A stretch of DNA of 64,000 nt. Origin: Linanthus parryae (Eukaryota > Streptophyta > Magnoliopsida > Ericales > Polemoniaceae). How positions within the stretch are numbered: position 1 is the stretch's first letter; every line of letters starts with the position of its first letter. Below are positions 46,507 to 58,080 of the stretch, in pieces. The translations under genes and the position numbers were made by a program. Below the pieces are notes generated by a model. The model made no database searches, had not been told where the DNA came from, and saw only the letters and a list, made by a program, of their open reading frames with translations. The DNA lies in NCBI GenBank assembly GCA_023055425.1, contig JALGPY010000012.1, positions 12,025,922 through 12,089,921 on the forward strand, in the 5' to 3' direction.

Positions 46507-49500
46507 AAATCCTAAGCTGGAACGTGCGGGGGCTTGGGAACCCCCGTAACGTTACTTCTCTTCACGATCTTGTGAGGAGGCAGAAGCCCAACATGGTCTT
46601 CTTAATGGAGACTAGAATTTTTACATCTGAGATGGAGAGGGTCAAATTCAGGTTAGGGTATGCAAGCGGGATTTACGCAGATTGTGAGGACCGTAGGGGA
46701 GGCTTGGCATTGTTGTGGGACAGAGAAGTGAATTTCACACTGATCCACTACACTAAGCACTTCATCAAAGGTACGGTTCTGGACGGGAATACCAATAGCA
46801 GTTGGGTTTTTACGGGTTTCTATGGAGATCCAGTACGGAAATAACGTAAACACTCATGGCGATTGTTATCACGCATTTGTCCAAAAAATCAGCCTTGGTT
46901 ACTAGTTGGAGATTTCAACGCGATTACGTCTAGTGTCGAGAAGGAAGGTGGAAGAGAAGTTACCTTTAGACAGACAGCAGACTTTCGCAGGAGTCTTCAG
47001 AAGTTACACTTACGTGACCTAGGGTTCACGGGAAACACTTTCACCTGGTCGAATGGCCAACCAGGCGAAAGAGCTATCCGAGAGCGGATAGACCGTTGTA
47101 TTGCGTCCGACTTGTGGATTGAGAAATATGGACGGGCAAGAGTTGCCCATTTGGTCGCAGACACCTCCGATCACTCTCCGATTGAAGTAACGATTGGAAG
47201 GATTAGACAGACTACAAGCAACAAAAATAGGAGGTTTCACTTCGAGGCAATGTGGTTTGAACATGGGGGCTGCACGCAGGTAATTGAGGAACAGTGGAAA
47301 AACGTTGAAGGACCAGTCAGTGCAAAGTTAGGGACGGTAGCAAACAGTTTGAAGACTTGGGAAAGCAAAACTTTTGGAAAAGTTACTTCTCGGCTAAAGC
47401 AACTTAGAGAGCAGCTTATCCAACTGGGTTCTCTCCCGCAATCCCAGGAGAATCTAGATGAAAGTTCAAAAAGTAAAGGTGAAATTTCTGACCTCCTACA
47501 TAAGGAGGAGATCATGTGGAGACAAAGATCAAGAGAACTGTGGTTGAAGAACGGAGATCGCAACACTAAGTACTTTCACCGGAAATCTTCAATTAGAAGA
47601 GCTAGAAATTCCATTACTGGGTTACAAGATAGTTCTGGAAATTGGGTAGAGGACCCTGCCGGTATTCTCCAGATACTAAATGATCACTTTTCAGCTATTT
47701 TCAAAAGTTGTAATCCTACACGAGCGGAGATGGAGCAACTCCTGGGGCCGATTGAAGAATTGCTACAGCCGGTCCACACAACGATGCTGGACCAACAATT
47801 TACAGCCGCAGAAGTACTCGAAGCCCTTAAATCAATGCCAGCACAAAAGTCACCAGGGCCAGACGGATTTCCGGCTCTCTTTTACCAAAAAAATGTGGCC
47901 AACTATCGGGGAGGAGGTAACAAAGCAATGTCTCAGAGTTCTAAACGAAGGAGGAGAGGTCAGTGAATTTAACCACACTATTATTGCCTTGATTCCTAAG
48001 GTAAAACATGTGCGTAAAGCTGTCGATTTCCGACCTACATCTCTTTGTTCCACTATCTACAAGATTATTACAAAAACTCTTGTCAACAGACTCAAAATAG
48101 TGATGGATAGCCTTATATCAGAAAATCAGAGCGCCTTTGTACAAGGTCGTCTGATTACTGATAACATTTTAGCAGCCCACGAGTTATTACACTCAATGAA
48201 GACGAAGAAGGGGAAACACGGAAATCTAGCTATCAAACTAGACATGAGCAAAGCTTACGACCGTGTGGAATGGGATTTCCTACGAGCCGTTATGGAGAGA
48301 ATGGGGTTTGGTTTTCGCTGGATTAACATTGTTATGAACTGTATTACAACAGCATCTTATAGTTTTCAAATTAACGGACAGGTTAAAGGCAAAGTAGTAC
48401 CTGAAAGGGGCCTGCGTCAAGGGTGCCCATTATCACCCTACTTGTTCTTGTTAGTCAGCGAAACCCTCTCAAGGGGCTTAACGGCAGCAGTTAATGAGGG
48501 GCATCTATCCGGGACGTCTGCCTCGCGGGGAGGACCTATAGTGTCTCACTTACTATTCGCGGATGATAGCCTAATTTTTACAAAAGCAACCACAGAGGAG
48601 CTAAACTTTTTATTACAATTTTTACAAGTATATGAAACAGCCTCTGGACAGTCGATAAATCTGCAGAAATCCGCTTTAGTCTTCTAAGACAATGTGAAGG
48701 AAGAAGTGAAAGTCCAACTGAGCACTTTGAGCGGCATCCCCACAGCGGAAAAGCACGAAAACTATCTGGGCCTCCCTACAACATTCGGCAGAAATAAGAA
48801 GGAAGTTTTCCAAAAAATTATAGAAGCAATCAGCAACAAACTCAAAGTGTGGAAGGAGAAGACCTTATCGGTGGCAGGAAAAGAGATCCTAATCAAGGCA
48901 GTCGCAGAGGCAATTCCAAACTATGCCATGAGTTGTTTCCTCGTTCCAGTGGGAGTATGCAAAGAGATTGAAAATCTAATTAGACAATTCTGGTGGGGTG
49001 ATACAAAAGACAAAAGAACACTACATTGGATCAGATGGAGCAGAATGAAATTTTCAAAGGAGGCAGGTGGATTAGGTTTTAAAGATTTCCAATCTTTTAA
49101 CCTTTCTCTCCTTGCAAAACAGGGATGGCGAATAATGAAGCACCCAAACAGTCTCTTAAGCCGCATCTTCAAAGATAAGTATTTCAAGAGAACAGACTTC
49201 TTACATGTGACCCCAAAGAGACAGATTTCTTTTGCATTCAGAAGTATTTTGGCAGGGAGAGAAGTTATCAAACGGGGTGTAGAGTAGAAAGTAAACTCTG
49301 GAAACCAAGTGAATTTGTTCAAAGACACTTGGGTTCCAAGAGACCACTGTTCGAAAGTTTACACAACCAGCCCAGATTATGCAACAATGAAAGTGGCACA
49401 CTGTATAAGAAACGGAGACTGGTATATGGAGAGGCTCAGAACATACCTGTGGGAGATTGACATTCAGCAGATACCAATCCACCAAACGTCAGCAGAAGAC

Positions 49501-50595
49501 ACCTTTAGGTGGAAATTTACAGAGAACGGAGCCTTCACAACCGCCACGGGCTATAAAGCAATTACAGTACAGGAGGCAACTGAAACGTCAAACAAGCAGA
49601 AGCACAACTGGATCAGCAACATGCGGAAGATGAAGGTACCAAGAAGAATGATATACACGATGTGGAGAATAGTGACTGATTCTTTACCTGTAGCATCAAA
49701 CCTGCTGAATAGGGGAGTCAAAGTCCCACCCCTGTGCATGTTCTGTCAGGCAGAGCCAAAAACAATTGACCATCTCTTTGTCAAATGTCCCCGAACTATT
49801 GGAATTTGGGAAGCAATATTAGGAGATCACTTCATCAAGACTCAAAGAGCCACCATGAGAGAATGGATTGAGAAAGTCATCTCTGAAGAAACAAAAGCAG
49901 TCCAACAGAAATTTGCGATTACAATCTGGTGTTTATGGAAGCAGAGGAACAATGGGAGATTCAACGACAAGGAATTTGACATTCAAGAACTCACCAGATC
50001 CATCGCTTTCCACTTAAGAGAGCTGGATATTGAAAGCACCACAGTAGATCTGAGGGAGAACAGAATTGAGGATCGAAAATGGGAACCCCCGCCGGCATGA
50101 TGGAAGAAGGTCAATACCGACATAGGGTGCAGCGCCGAACAGAAAATCGCCGGCTCAGGTTGCGTATTGAGAGACCAGGAGGGTGAATTCATCGCCGGAT
50201 GGTTTGAAAGAGTTGACTTTGATAGATCGGTGATGGTAATGGAAATGAGAGGAATTTGCAAAGGGTTAGAACTAGCTAGAGACGCTAGATGCACGCATCT
50301 CATAGTGGAGTCCGACTCAGTTCCCTGTATTGACTATCTAGAGAAGCTCAAGAGGGGAAGAACCACAGGGGAGGTCTCCGAAGAGATAAAGACGACTGGC
50401 ATTCAATGCTTGCAACTGGTTGCTGGCTTCGAGGAGATTAAATTTCAACACGTCCCAAGAGAAATGAATGAGGTGGCACATTTATTTGCCCACCGGTCCC
50501 TAGCCTTTAATTTTTACAGTCTCTACACCCAAATCCCAGATTGGACTTATGATGTAATAGAAAAGGATAGGGTTGGGCTTCGTTTGGCCCGTTAA
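46503..50595 (+). pseudogene. LINE ORF2: endonuclease, reverse transcriptase, zf-RVT, RNase H
   Basis: It starts at ATG 46503 within the ORF1 stop (ATGA). An APE-type endonuclease has WNVRGLGNP, RRGGLALLWD, GDFNAI and DHSPIEV. The RT has SPGPDGFPALF, KLDMSKAYDRVEWDFL, GLRQGCPLSPYLF and FADD (48556-48567). Downstream are the zf-RVT region (LCMFCQAEPKTIDHLFVKCP, about 49732-49791) and an RNase H-like domain (50110-50595), diagnostic of the plant L1 group with RNase H. It is broken by TAA at 46842-46844, a frameshift near 47885 inside the RT, and stops at 48685-48687, 49285-49287 and 50098-50100. It nicks target DNA and copies element RNA in place when intact; this copy cannot. Confidence 0.92.
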
Positions 50596-50635
50596 TGAAA
50601 TTCTGTTTCTCAAAAAAAAAAAAGGAAACATAATA

Positions 50636-50777
50636 ATACCAATTACTAATATAAAAACAAAAAAACAATAATGTACTATGTTGGTAATATCTCTAACGGT
50701 AGGTCTATTAAAAGGTATGCAAAGTTATTACTCCGGCTTGTGTTGGGTTAGCTGATGTATGCTTCCAGTGGGAAGCG
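50636..50777 (-). other. Continuation of the small copia LTR, then unassigned
   Basis: ataccaattactaatataaaaac continues the LTR cut by the LINE. It probably ends near 50698 (tctctaacg, where CA would be expected). Confidence 0.4.
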
Positions 50778-51019
50778 CTCCCTCCGTCCCACCTGATAGG
50801 TGAAAGAAGGAAGGAGTTGCTTTCCTAAAAAAGCCACGAAATGCCTCAAATTACCCCACACTTACCGCGGGAAACTGGTTGTGGAAGGTGAGTCGCCAAA
50901 TTTTAAAAGGGGCAAGATTGTATTTTTCAAATAAAAAATTGTTATTTTGGGAAAGTTTAACGTAATTGGTGGGACGTCCAAATAAAGAAAGATTTACCTA
51001 TCTGGTGGGACGGAGGAAG
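50778..51019. mobile_element. Stowaway-like MITE (242 bp)
   Basis: Terminal inverted repeats are CTCCCTCCGTCCCACC on the left and its complement ggtgggacggaggaag on the right (15 of 16 match), the Stowaway (Tc1/mariner) signature. TA follows the right end; the left TA has changed to cg. Internal arms (acctgataggtgaaag against tttacctatctggt) extend the pairing. Confidence 0.85.
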
Positions 51020-51027
51020 TATACAGA

Positions 51028-51537
51028 AGCAGAGCCAAGGTAGGGCCAGGGTAGGCACGTGCCCTACCAAGATTTTGCAAAATCACATATCCACCCCAAT
51101 CACATATCCACCCCTTTGTTGAGTATATAGTTTCAAAAGTCCCCTAGTTTAAATTGCAATCGTACCCTAGGTCATGCTGTTGAATTAGAGAATGTAAATG
51201 GTGCTTAGGCCTCTCAACTTTTTGTTATTGCAAAAAAGAACTCACCCATAAATTTTATAATATACAGGGAATCCCTAAAAAAACTAATATACAAGGCCTT
51301 TTTTATTTTTCTTTTTGAGAATTACATCATATAGTTGTGTTCAAACCCGGGACCGCTGTGCTAGCACCCATTTACAAGCCTTTTGTATTTGAAATATGTA
51401 TTAATTGATTTTATAATAATACATACGGATATTTTATAATAATATTTCGTATATATTATTTGAATATAGGAGTTGTAATTCTCAAAAAAAATCTGTATAT
51501 ATGACTTCGGTTACATGGGATACTACTGACCTGATTT
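51028..51537. repeat. Probable small non-autonomous element, ends unclear
   Basis: It opens with gcagagccaaggtagggcc and a gtaggcacgtgccctacc palindrome. The same design (acagagttagag, then ggcacgtgcc) starts the next unit at 51538. The A/T-rich interior includes a tRNA-like tttgagaattacatcatata...caaacccgggaccg piece near 51316-51352. Confidence 0.4.
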
Positions 51538-51722
51538 TCAGGGACAGAGTTAGAGTGCGGCATGGTAAGGCACGTGCCGCACCCCAATTTACAAATAAAA
51601 CACTATTACCCCTGTATTTTATAGAAATTTTCAATTGTGCCCGGGTAAATTTTGAAAATGCCCTACCTTTTTCGAAATGTACAATTGTGTCCCAGTGCTT
51701 TCCAATTCCTGGCTCTGCCCTT
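51538..51722. mobile_element. Probable MITE of the same family (185 bp)
   Basis: The left end is cagggacagagttagag, and the right end is cctggctctgccctt, whose complement is aagggcagagccagg, so the ends form imperfect inverted repeats. A ggcacgtgcc palindrome lies near the left end. No clear target duplication. Confidence 0.4.
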
Positions 51723-53992
51723 GGAAGTATAGCGTCCCCGTGTCAACGTTCAGTATTATAAGTGACGTGGAGTTTTGTAACAGCCAATATTATTTGGACT
51801 GAGTTGATGGAAAGTCTGAGCCACCCGGTGTAGGATACCAAACTTGACGCAGGGAAAGGGGTGGTAGCAAATACACCAAATGATAGTTTCTGGGTGTTTA
51901 AACCCTAAGAATGTAACGTGACCAGTGATGTCACATTACAAGATAGATATGTTTCATTTAATGTTCCACTCTTCCATTCCCACCGGGTACCCAGACTTCA
52001 TTAAGAAACTATGTTTGTTTGTTTCACCCTGAACCTGGAATTTCATAAAATAAGCGGAAAATTTCAACATGTGAACGCCACTACCCAGAAACATCAACGT
52101 ACTAGATCACACCAGAATCAATATCAAAGATGTGAGATATTAGAAGAACACAGTCCTAACTCAAATAATTTCACTCAGCAATGCCCAACAAAATGACTAG
52201 TTTTCGCCCAATACCTGTCATAGTGGTTCTATGAATTTTAGTATTAAAGTAGAATCTCCAAGAAAACAGGTAATTTGGTGACAAAAGCAAATAACTTAGA
52301 AGTTAGAATCCACAATATTTTTTACTGGCCTATTATTGGGCGACCCGTCATGGCACCATCCTAACTAAATAAACTGTAGGTGATGGTTTTCAAGATTCTG
52401 ATCCCTTAGCAAAAGCCAAAGGGCATCATCAAGGTTACCTCCATCCTAACTCACCTATAATTCATTTAGTGTGCTTAATCCCTTTGGGTAAAGGTCCTAA
52501 TCAGACAAGGTTATTACATGATTCCTTAACAAAGCGAAAATCCATGATCAGGATCAAATTATACAGCCTTGAGCTAATTGGCAACCTAAGAAGCTACTCT
52601 AAGAGGGATAGCTGCTCAACCTCAAATAATGAAAGAAAATGGATCCCATTTCGCAAGGCAACTGTCATTATATAAGCCAGTGGTGGACCCAGGATTTTTC
52701 AGTAGGGAGGGGCCAAGCTAAACCAAACTTAACAGCAACTTAACATAAAATTGACAAACTTTGTATATGAAGTAAAGAATTTCATGAACCAGTAATTAAG
52801 TATATTCACACAAAATATGTAATTAGGTATCATAAATTTTATCAATTGAAATTCAAAATTTCAATCAACCAAGCACATTACTCAAAATCACTGTGACAAC
52901 AGTCAAATACCCATATCCAAAACTCAGCAGCATGATTCTGGATATTAGAGGGTTCTGAGCCTCTTTTTCTTATGTGAGAGAGCTAGAAGGCTTTCATTTG
53001 CATCCTCCATAACTATAATTTTTCTGAGGTTCACATCACACCCTCGCTAGCCTTATTTATTTCAAGAAACGGGTAATAAAACATTTATCACAAATACTTT
53101 TATCCTTTGTGGTTAGGAATACACTCTGGGCTATAAGGCATTTTAGAAATAGTACGTAAATTTTAAGAAATGAAAATTCTACTTTTCAGGATTATTACAT
53201 GTTTGCACACAATTATGTCAGTTTACGAATATAGGAATCAGATTACGAGCAAAATTAGGTAACACTAGTTGGGGAGGGTATAATGCTTTCTGAAACAATG
53301 TGCGTCACCCAGAATTCCAACTACATGTGGATTGACTTGGGTAAACCGGGCTACCCGTAGTTCAAAACTTCAAATGAGCAGTTTTCTTTGGAGAGCGTGT
53401 TCTCCAGATGGTAACTGCAGTTTACTAGAGTTAACATGGACAAACAATGATGCGCAATCATATGCACGAGGAATAATTACTAGTGGTAATAAGAAACTAA
53501 TAGATGGCTATTAAGAGTTTTTAGAATACTTACTGGGGTTGATGTAAGATCTGATCATATCAAATTGTTCTTTCAGCATAGAGGGTTAGGATGGAAACCT
53601 TGACATAGCCTCTCTTCCTGCTGTGACTCTAGCAATTGTACGCTATCATGTAGTTCATCAGTCCTTTTTGGCAACTCGTCTGGTCTCTTCAACCTCCTGC
53701 ATAAAAAGTCTTATACCAGATGGCGCACCAGAAACTGATGAGCTAGGTTTTGGACCGTGGCCTAAGCCACAGATGTAACCTCACATTTCTCCAGGAACAT
53801 CATGAGAAAGCTGCTCATCAGGTAAAGGTTCAAGCTCATGTTCCTTTCTCTCAAGAAGCTCTCCCTGCACCAGTCAAGGTTCAACATTTTACAGGAAAAT
53901 ATTTTACCTCCAACCAAACCAGCACCAAAACAAGGGAAATCATTTTACTATAAAATGTTTTACCACCAACCAAACGGATCCTAAAAGACAAC
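51723..53992. other. No gene recognised; possible repeat fragment at 52681
   Basis: About 2.3 kb of A/T-rich sequence downstream of the BAHD gene. Frames stay below 90 codons on either strand with no known domain. A gccagtggtggacccaggat phrase at 52678 resembles the ends of small plant non-autonomous elements. The stretch may also hold a decayed gene; I see no splice-consistent coding evidence. Confidence 0.4.
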
Positions 53993-54135
53993 TTTTTTTT
54001 TTGCCAAAAACATAGAACATCATCTTATTTCAACAAGAAACTACAACAACAAATTGATTCACAGATTGCCCCAGGATTTGAACCCTGGTGGTGAGCATGG
54101 CTTTACAATGTCTTACAAACTAGGCTAGCCATTGA
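53993..54135 (-). repeat. tRNA-derived SINE in the 3' flank of the BAHD gene
   Basis: On the minus strand, box A-like TGGCTAGCCTAGTTTG (54132-54117), box B GGGTTCAAATCC (54084-54073) and an A-rich tail (T-run 53993-54002 on the plus strand). gacaa occurs on both sides as a possible short target duplication. It begins about 12 bp after the BAHD stop codon, in the same orientation. Confidence 0.65.
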
Positions 54136-54146
54136 CAAAGATTTTG

Positions 54147-55963
54147 TCAACCTTTAAGACCTCCCTCAAACAGGGCAATAAACTCTTCTACTTCATGCTT
54201 CTTCAAGACTATCCCAACTTCAACCCCTCCATCTCCATCTCTCGAATCTGACACATTAAAATCTCCACTTTTACTATTCGATATTAACTTAACCATCCTC
54301 GGATTCCCCCACCCGATATCAGTCTTGTAGTGCTCAAACTTGTTTGAGCCCCCCATATAAGTGAGAGTACCGGGCAGGAAATTTTCGATTCTTTCAAAAA
54401 GGTCTTCTTTGTCTTTCAGAACTCCTTCCTTGAAAGAGTCTATTGCTTCACCAACCGCCTCAGCAGCAATCAACACCCCATTGTCTCCTAGCAAATCATT
54501 TAAACTCGCGTCAACTATGATTCCCGTGACACAATTCCCAAAATAGGTTGATTGGAGAGGAGGGTCCAGGCGAGCTCTACAGTCGACACTCAGTACAAAA
54601 TGATACATCTCATCCGCATCTACACTACTACTCTTGCCTTCTGTTCTTTTCTGTGTTCTTACCAAAGTAGCCCATACGTAGGCAACTGATACTGTGAAGC
54701 TGGATACGTGGATTGTTGTTCGATTACCAGTGCGCTTCCGTTGCAAATGGGTATAAACCAACTTCTTTAGATTGTCTATGTGTGTTTTATGCAATTCCAA
54801 TGTTCCGGTCATCGTATCATCTGAAGGCTTCGTTTCAAATATACTTAGGCTTTTCTTCCTTGATCCATCATTTGGTCCCAACCAGACATTCATGTAGTGT
54901 CGTTCAAGATCATAGGGGTCTCTGATAAGCGACCTGAAAGATTCAAACCCAATGACTATCACTGAAACTTTTGTAATACTCATTTGAAAAGGGGTCATTG
55001 ACACTAAACCTATACGCAGTTTGGGTTTAGTGACAACAAACCCCTACAGTTTAGCTTCCGGTGACAAATCAAGCCAAATCACCAACACCGTTTATTTTTT
55101 TCGACGGAAAATCATCATCTGGCCACCATGTCATGGACATTTAAGTTATTTAAGTGGCCACCACGTGATGGATTTCCGTCCAAAAAACAAAGGGTGTTAG
55201 CGATTTGGGTTGATTTGTCACTGGAAGCTAAAGTGCAGGGGGTTGCCCTGAAAAATTGGAACTGTAGGGGTTTGTTGTCACTAAACTCAAACTGCATATA
55301 GGTTTAGTGTCAATTATCCTTCGAAAAAGGGACAAAGAATGATAGCCTGATCTATTTCTAGACTTGCCTGTCGTATGACGGTGTTAGTTCCAGAGCTAGA
55401 GCGGTTGAATACTCTGCAACAGACTTGCAAATAAAGGCCCACGAGTGCATAAACAAGGATAAAGACTTTCCGTCTAGCACTGCATGGTGTATTGCATACC
55501 CAATACAGAAACCCGTGTTTGGGAACAAGGTGACTTGCAGCGACATGACCGGTATTTTTGTTTCAGAGTTTGGCAATTCAGGGAGTAGATGATCGTATTC
55601 TTTCGATTCGCGAAAGCCGGTTCTGCTACAGAGATGATGGAAATCTGCTGTAGACTCACCTACAGTAAGAGAAACAGCGTCGTCCTCACAGAATTCGACA
55701 AGTGGTCTATCAGAGTGAGGAGGCCACAACAAGTGTCCGGCCAATGGGAGGTAATTTTGGAGAGTGGAAGAGAGGGATGTCTTTAGTTGAGCAAGCACTA
55801 TTTCCCAGTCAGCGTTTGTTTCGTAGAAGAACAACCGCTGACTGCTATGGAACCTGAGCCACATCACGTCGAAGAACGTGAGAGGCAGGGCAAAGTTAGA
55901 CGGGTTTTGTTTTGGTCTGACTTTGCAAATTTCAAGAACCTTGAGGTCACAGGTTTTCGTCAT
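54147..55963 (-). CDS. BAHD acyltransferase (malonyl-/hydroxycinnamoyltransferase-like), two exons
   Basis: CDS = complement of exon 1 (55963-55368) and exon 2 (54933-54147): 460 codons, in frame, usual BAHD size. BAHD enzymes move an acyl group from acyl-CoA to an alcohol or amine, in the cytosol. The catalytic HxxxD is H160-A-V-L-D164. The structural DFGWG motif is DIGWG at 404-408 (F to I), and YFGNC at about 329-333 places it near the anthocyanin / phenolic-glucoside malonyltransferase clade; the substrate cannot be read from sequence. Joining exons at GACAG|GTCGC gives YDRSLIRDP, the motif expected there. The donor is GC (GCAAGT), not GT. No frameshift or stop. ATG context is tccATGacg; a weak TATA-like TTTATAG lies about 95 bp upstream. 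A foldback MITE sits in the intron and a SINE in the 3' flank. Confidence 0.88.
54934..55367 (-). other. BAHD intron, GC-AG type, 434 bp
   Basis: The donor is AG|GCAAGT at 55367 and the acceptor CTTTCAG|GT at 54934. No GT donor near the end of exon 1 restores the exon 2 frame; the one at caa|GTctag would put exon 2 out of frame. Without the MITE (54997-55314) the intron would be 116 bp, a common plant length. Confidence 0.8.
54997..55314. mobile_element. Foldback MITE inside the BAHD intron (318 bp)
   Basis: Long terminal inverted repeats start ATTGACACTAAACCTATA and pair with the complement at 55297-55314. Pairing continues through tagtgacaacaaacccctac and into the gtgacaaatcaagccaaatc region, with about 25 extra bases in the right arm. 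The arms exceed 110 bp, so most of the element can fold back. No coding capacity and no clear target duplication; a Mutator-like origin is possible. Confidence 0.8.
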
Positions 55964-56445
55964 GGACGCAGGTGGGAGCAGGAGAGCGTGGTTGCAGTGG
56001 CTGAGCCAGAAACTTGAGAGTAGTGGGGATCACCATTCCATCTTGAAGCCCTATAAATGAAGGTAGGTATTAGCTGAAATTTCATTGCAAGTATATTAAG
56101 CACAAGGTTTGGAAGCTATCTACAACTACTCTTCACAGGAAGAAAAAAGTTAAGATTGCTCTACTTGTTCCAAATACTAGTTAAAATTGTGGTTTTAAGA
56201 TCAGGTGCTAACTAGTATGCATCGCTCCAAGTTTCCAGGAATCCAGCACCAAACAAACCTCCAAAAAATTGCAGGACAATGGTACTCAAAATGCGTTTCT
56301 CCATTTGTAACACCCTCTTGAGAGTTGGGGAGCACAATGGTATTTTCATACAGGTAGGTAATAGCTGAAACGTCAATGGAAGTCAATGAAGATAATATAA
56401 ACGAATGATATCTACAGGTGCTCACCAAAGGATTATAGTCATCAA
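55964..56445. other. BAHD upstream region
   Basis: The promoter of the BAHD gene should lie here (minus strand). I see the weak TATA-like motif near 56052-56058 and no other recognisable element. Two short similar stretches, ggtaggtattagctgaaa (56061-56078) and ggtaggtaatagctgaaa (56353-56370), suggest a small local duplication. Confidence 0.45.
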
Positions 56446-56826
56446 TGACGGAGCTAAGTTACCTGGAACGCGGATCGTTCCGATTCGTGGAATGGGAACG
56501 GGATCGCGGAACGCCATACCCTATGGAATTCGGTACGCCAGGGGTAGGCTTCTTTGGAAACCTTTATAGCTGTTTTACCATTTATCGCAAATCATAAAGT
56601 GTGAAACTGCTCAATATATGAAATATTTAAAACTCAATACTCTAAGAATGGATGTAACTTAGCAAAATTCCCCCTTTTACATAGATGCTTTAGGTGAAAA
56701 TAGTAAAAAAAAAAAAAAAATAGGGATCGCCAAATTAAGCGATCTGGATCGCTATTGTTCCACGTTTAGGAACGCGTGATCCAATTCGCGGGGGTACGAG
56801 TGAATTGTGGTAACACTGTGACGGAG
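56446..56826. mobile_element. hAT-type MITE (365 bp) with 8-bp duplication
   Basis: TGACGGAG flanks it exactly (56446-56453 and 56819-56826). The termini are CTAAGTTACC on the left and, inverted, CAGTGTTACC on the right. An 8-bp duplication with such ends points to the hAT superfamily. The interior is rich in ggaacg / gatcg motifs in both orientations and has no transposase. Confidence 0.8.
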
Positions 56827-57541
56827 GTTTTTGCTATAGATTTTGCTGGGAGAGGATGATCACCTGCTAACAAGAAACAATTCGAAGCAGTACAATCACG
56901 AACGTTCCAGCCATCCAGCAAAAAGTTTTCTCTTTCAGACTGCAAACAATGGTACTCAAAATTGTACTAACATTCTCAGCCTCTTCATGATATGTAAGCA
57001 GCAAAAAAACCATGTGTCACAACCTTCCCCTCATTAAAATACTTATTCATTTTTACTTACCTTAATTTGCGTAATTTACTACAGACGTTCCACAACAAAC
57101 ACCCAAATTTGAACCCCAGAACTGCAAAATATTTTTCCATCACTCTATCAGTATACTATCAAACGCCTTGAACTCAGCAATTGACCGAATCAGATATGAG
57201 CTAAGCTAAATCTTTACTGATCAAAAAGCAAAATCAGTATTGCATTTACAAATCAAGTACTGAACATGAGAACATCCCTAACCCTGTAAGTAAATCCCCA
57301 TTTTTTCAATTTACGAAACCCAAGTTTACGAATCTCGAAATATTACAGAAATCGTCTGTTATCCACCATGAGAATACTCCTACAATTCAGCAAGAAGACG
57401 ATTGAAGATTACAAGAGAGATAACAGAGGGCTACTTACAGTGACTAGAGAGGCCTTCGATGAATTGGGGGAAGAAACCACGCCAGGAATTGCTCTGAGAC
57501 CTGTAACCACGGTTGACCCTTTTTCAGGATTGTCATTTGTG

Positions 57542-57545
<4 letters not shown>
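56827..57545. other. No recognisable gene
   Basis: A/T-rich, with short frames only. The 95-codon plus frame at 57368-57655 reads through the T-run and shows no domain. Confidence 0.4.

Positions 57546-57589
<44 letters not shown>
57546..57589. repeat. Poly-T run of about 44 bases
   Basis: An uninterrupted T tract between gtgagg and agggaacc. It could be the poly(A) tail of a minus-strand retroposed sequence ending here. The exact length is unreliable in assemblies. Confidence 0.8.
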
Positions 57590-57590
<1 letters not shown>

Positions 57591-57654
57591 GGAACCTAAT
57601 GACAAAACAACTCAAAAGAAGAACCTATTACATCACCTTCTACTGCTCTAGCTA

Positions 57655-58080
57655 ACTGCGTACAAGGAAATCCTCAAGAGAGATCCAAGTGTACACTTCA
57701 AGTAGGGGATTAGAATAGAACACAGAGAAGTGTAGGGTGTGAGTAGGGAGAGAGTAAGCAATGACAATTGTTCTTTGAGAGAGAGACAGTAGGCTAGCAA
57801 AAGATCTTAGAGAGATTAGAGAGCTGTTATAGGAGGCAAACGTTCCTATATATAGTGGGGTAGTGACTGTTGTGGGGGGTTAATGCGCCATAAATGGCGG
57901 TTTAATGATAGCCCCCGTAACGGCACGTTCGACCGTATATATAGGGAACGTTACGCACCTGCTCGCATATATCAGAGACCGTTATGAGATCGACCACATT
58001 TATGCACCAGAACCATCCCATTCTCTAACTGGGGATGGCTTTGCTCCGGTTACTCTTACTACAGTTGATATCCGGTACTA
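57655..58080 (-). repeat. Tat-like gypsy LTR copy, inverted
   Basis: On the minus strand it follows the order of the LTR at 59500-59942: a cataacggt / cgtaacgttccctatatatac block, a cgaacgtgccgtta, gccgccatttatggcgcatt, a TATA-containing ctatatatagg, ctctctccctac, and cctacttgaagtgtacac. Similarity is moderate by eye. No coding interior is attached within the window, so it is a solo or truncated LTR of a related family. Confidence 0.65.

Larger units (their letters stand above)
45037..50635 (+). mobile_element. L1-type LINE with 12-bp target site duplication
   Basis: The body is 45049-50623, ending in a 12-A tail (50612-50623). GGAAACATAATA occurs on both sides (45037-45048 and 50624-50635). 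It holds ORF1 (nucleic-acid binding) and ORF2 (endonuclease, RT, zinc-knuckle-like zf-RVT, RNase H). Nearly full length, but ORF2 is inactivated. Confidence 0.92.

Noticed and set aside
55115..55297. 60-codon minus frame in the BAHD intron
   Set aside because: It lies entirely inside the foldback MITE and has no domain.
57368..57655. 95-codon frame containing a poly-Phe run
   Set aside because: The poly-Phe is the T-tract at 57546-57589; no homology or gene structure.
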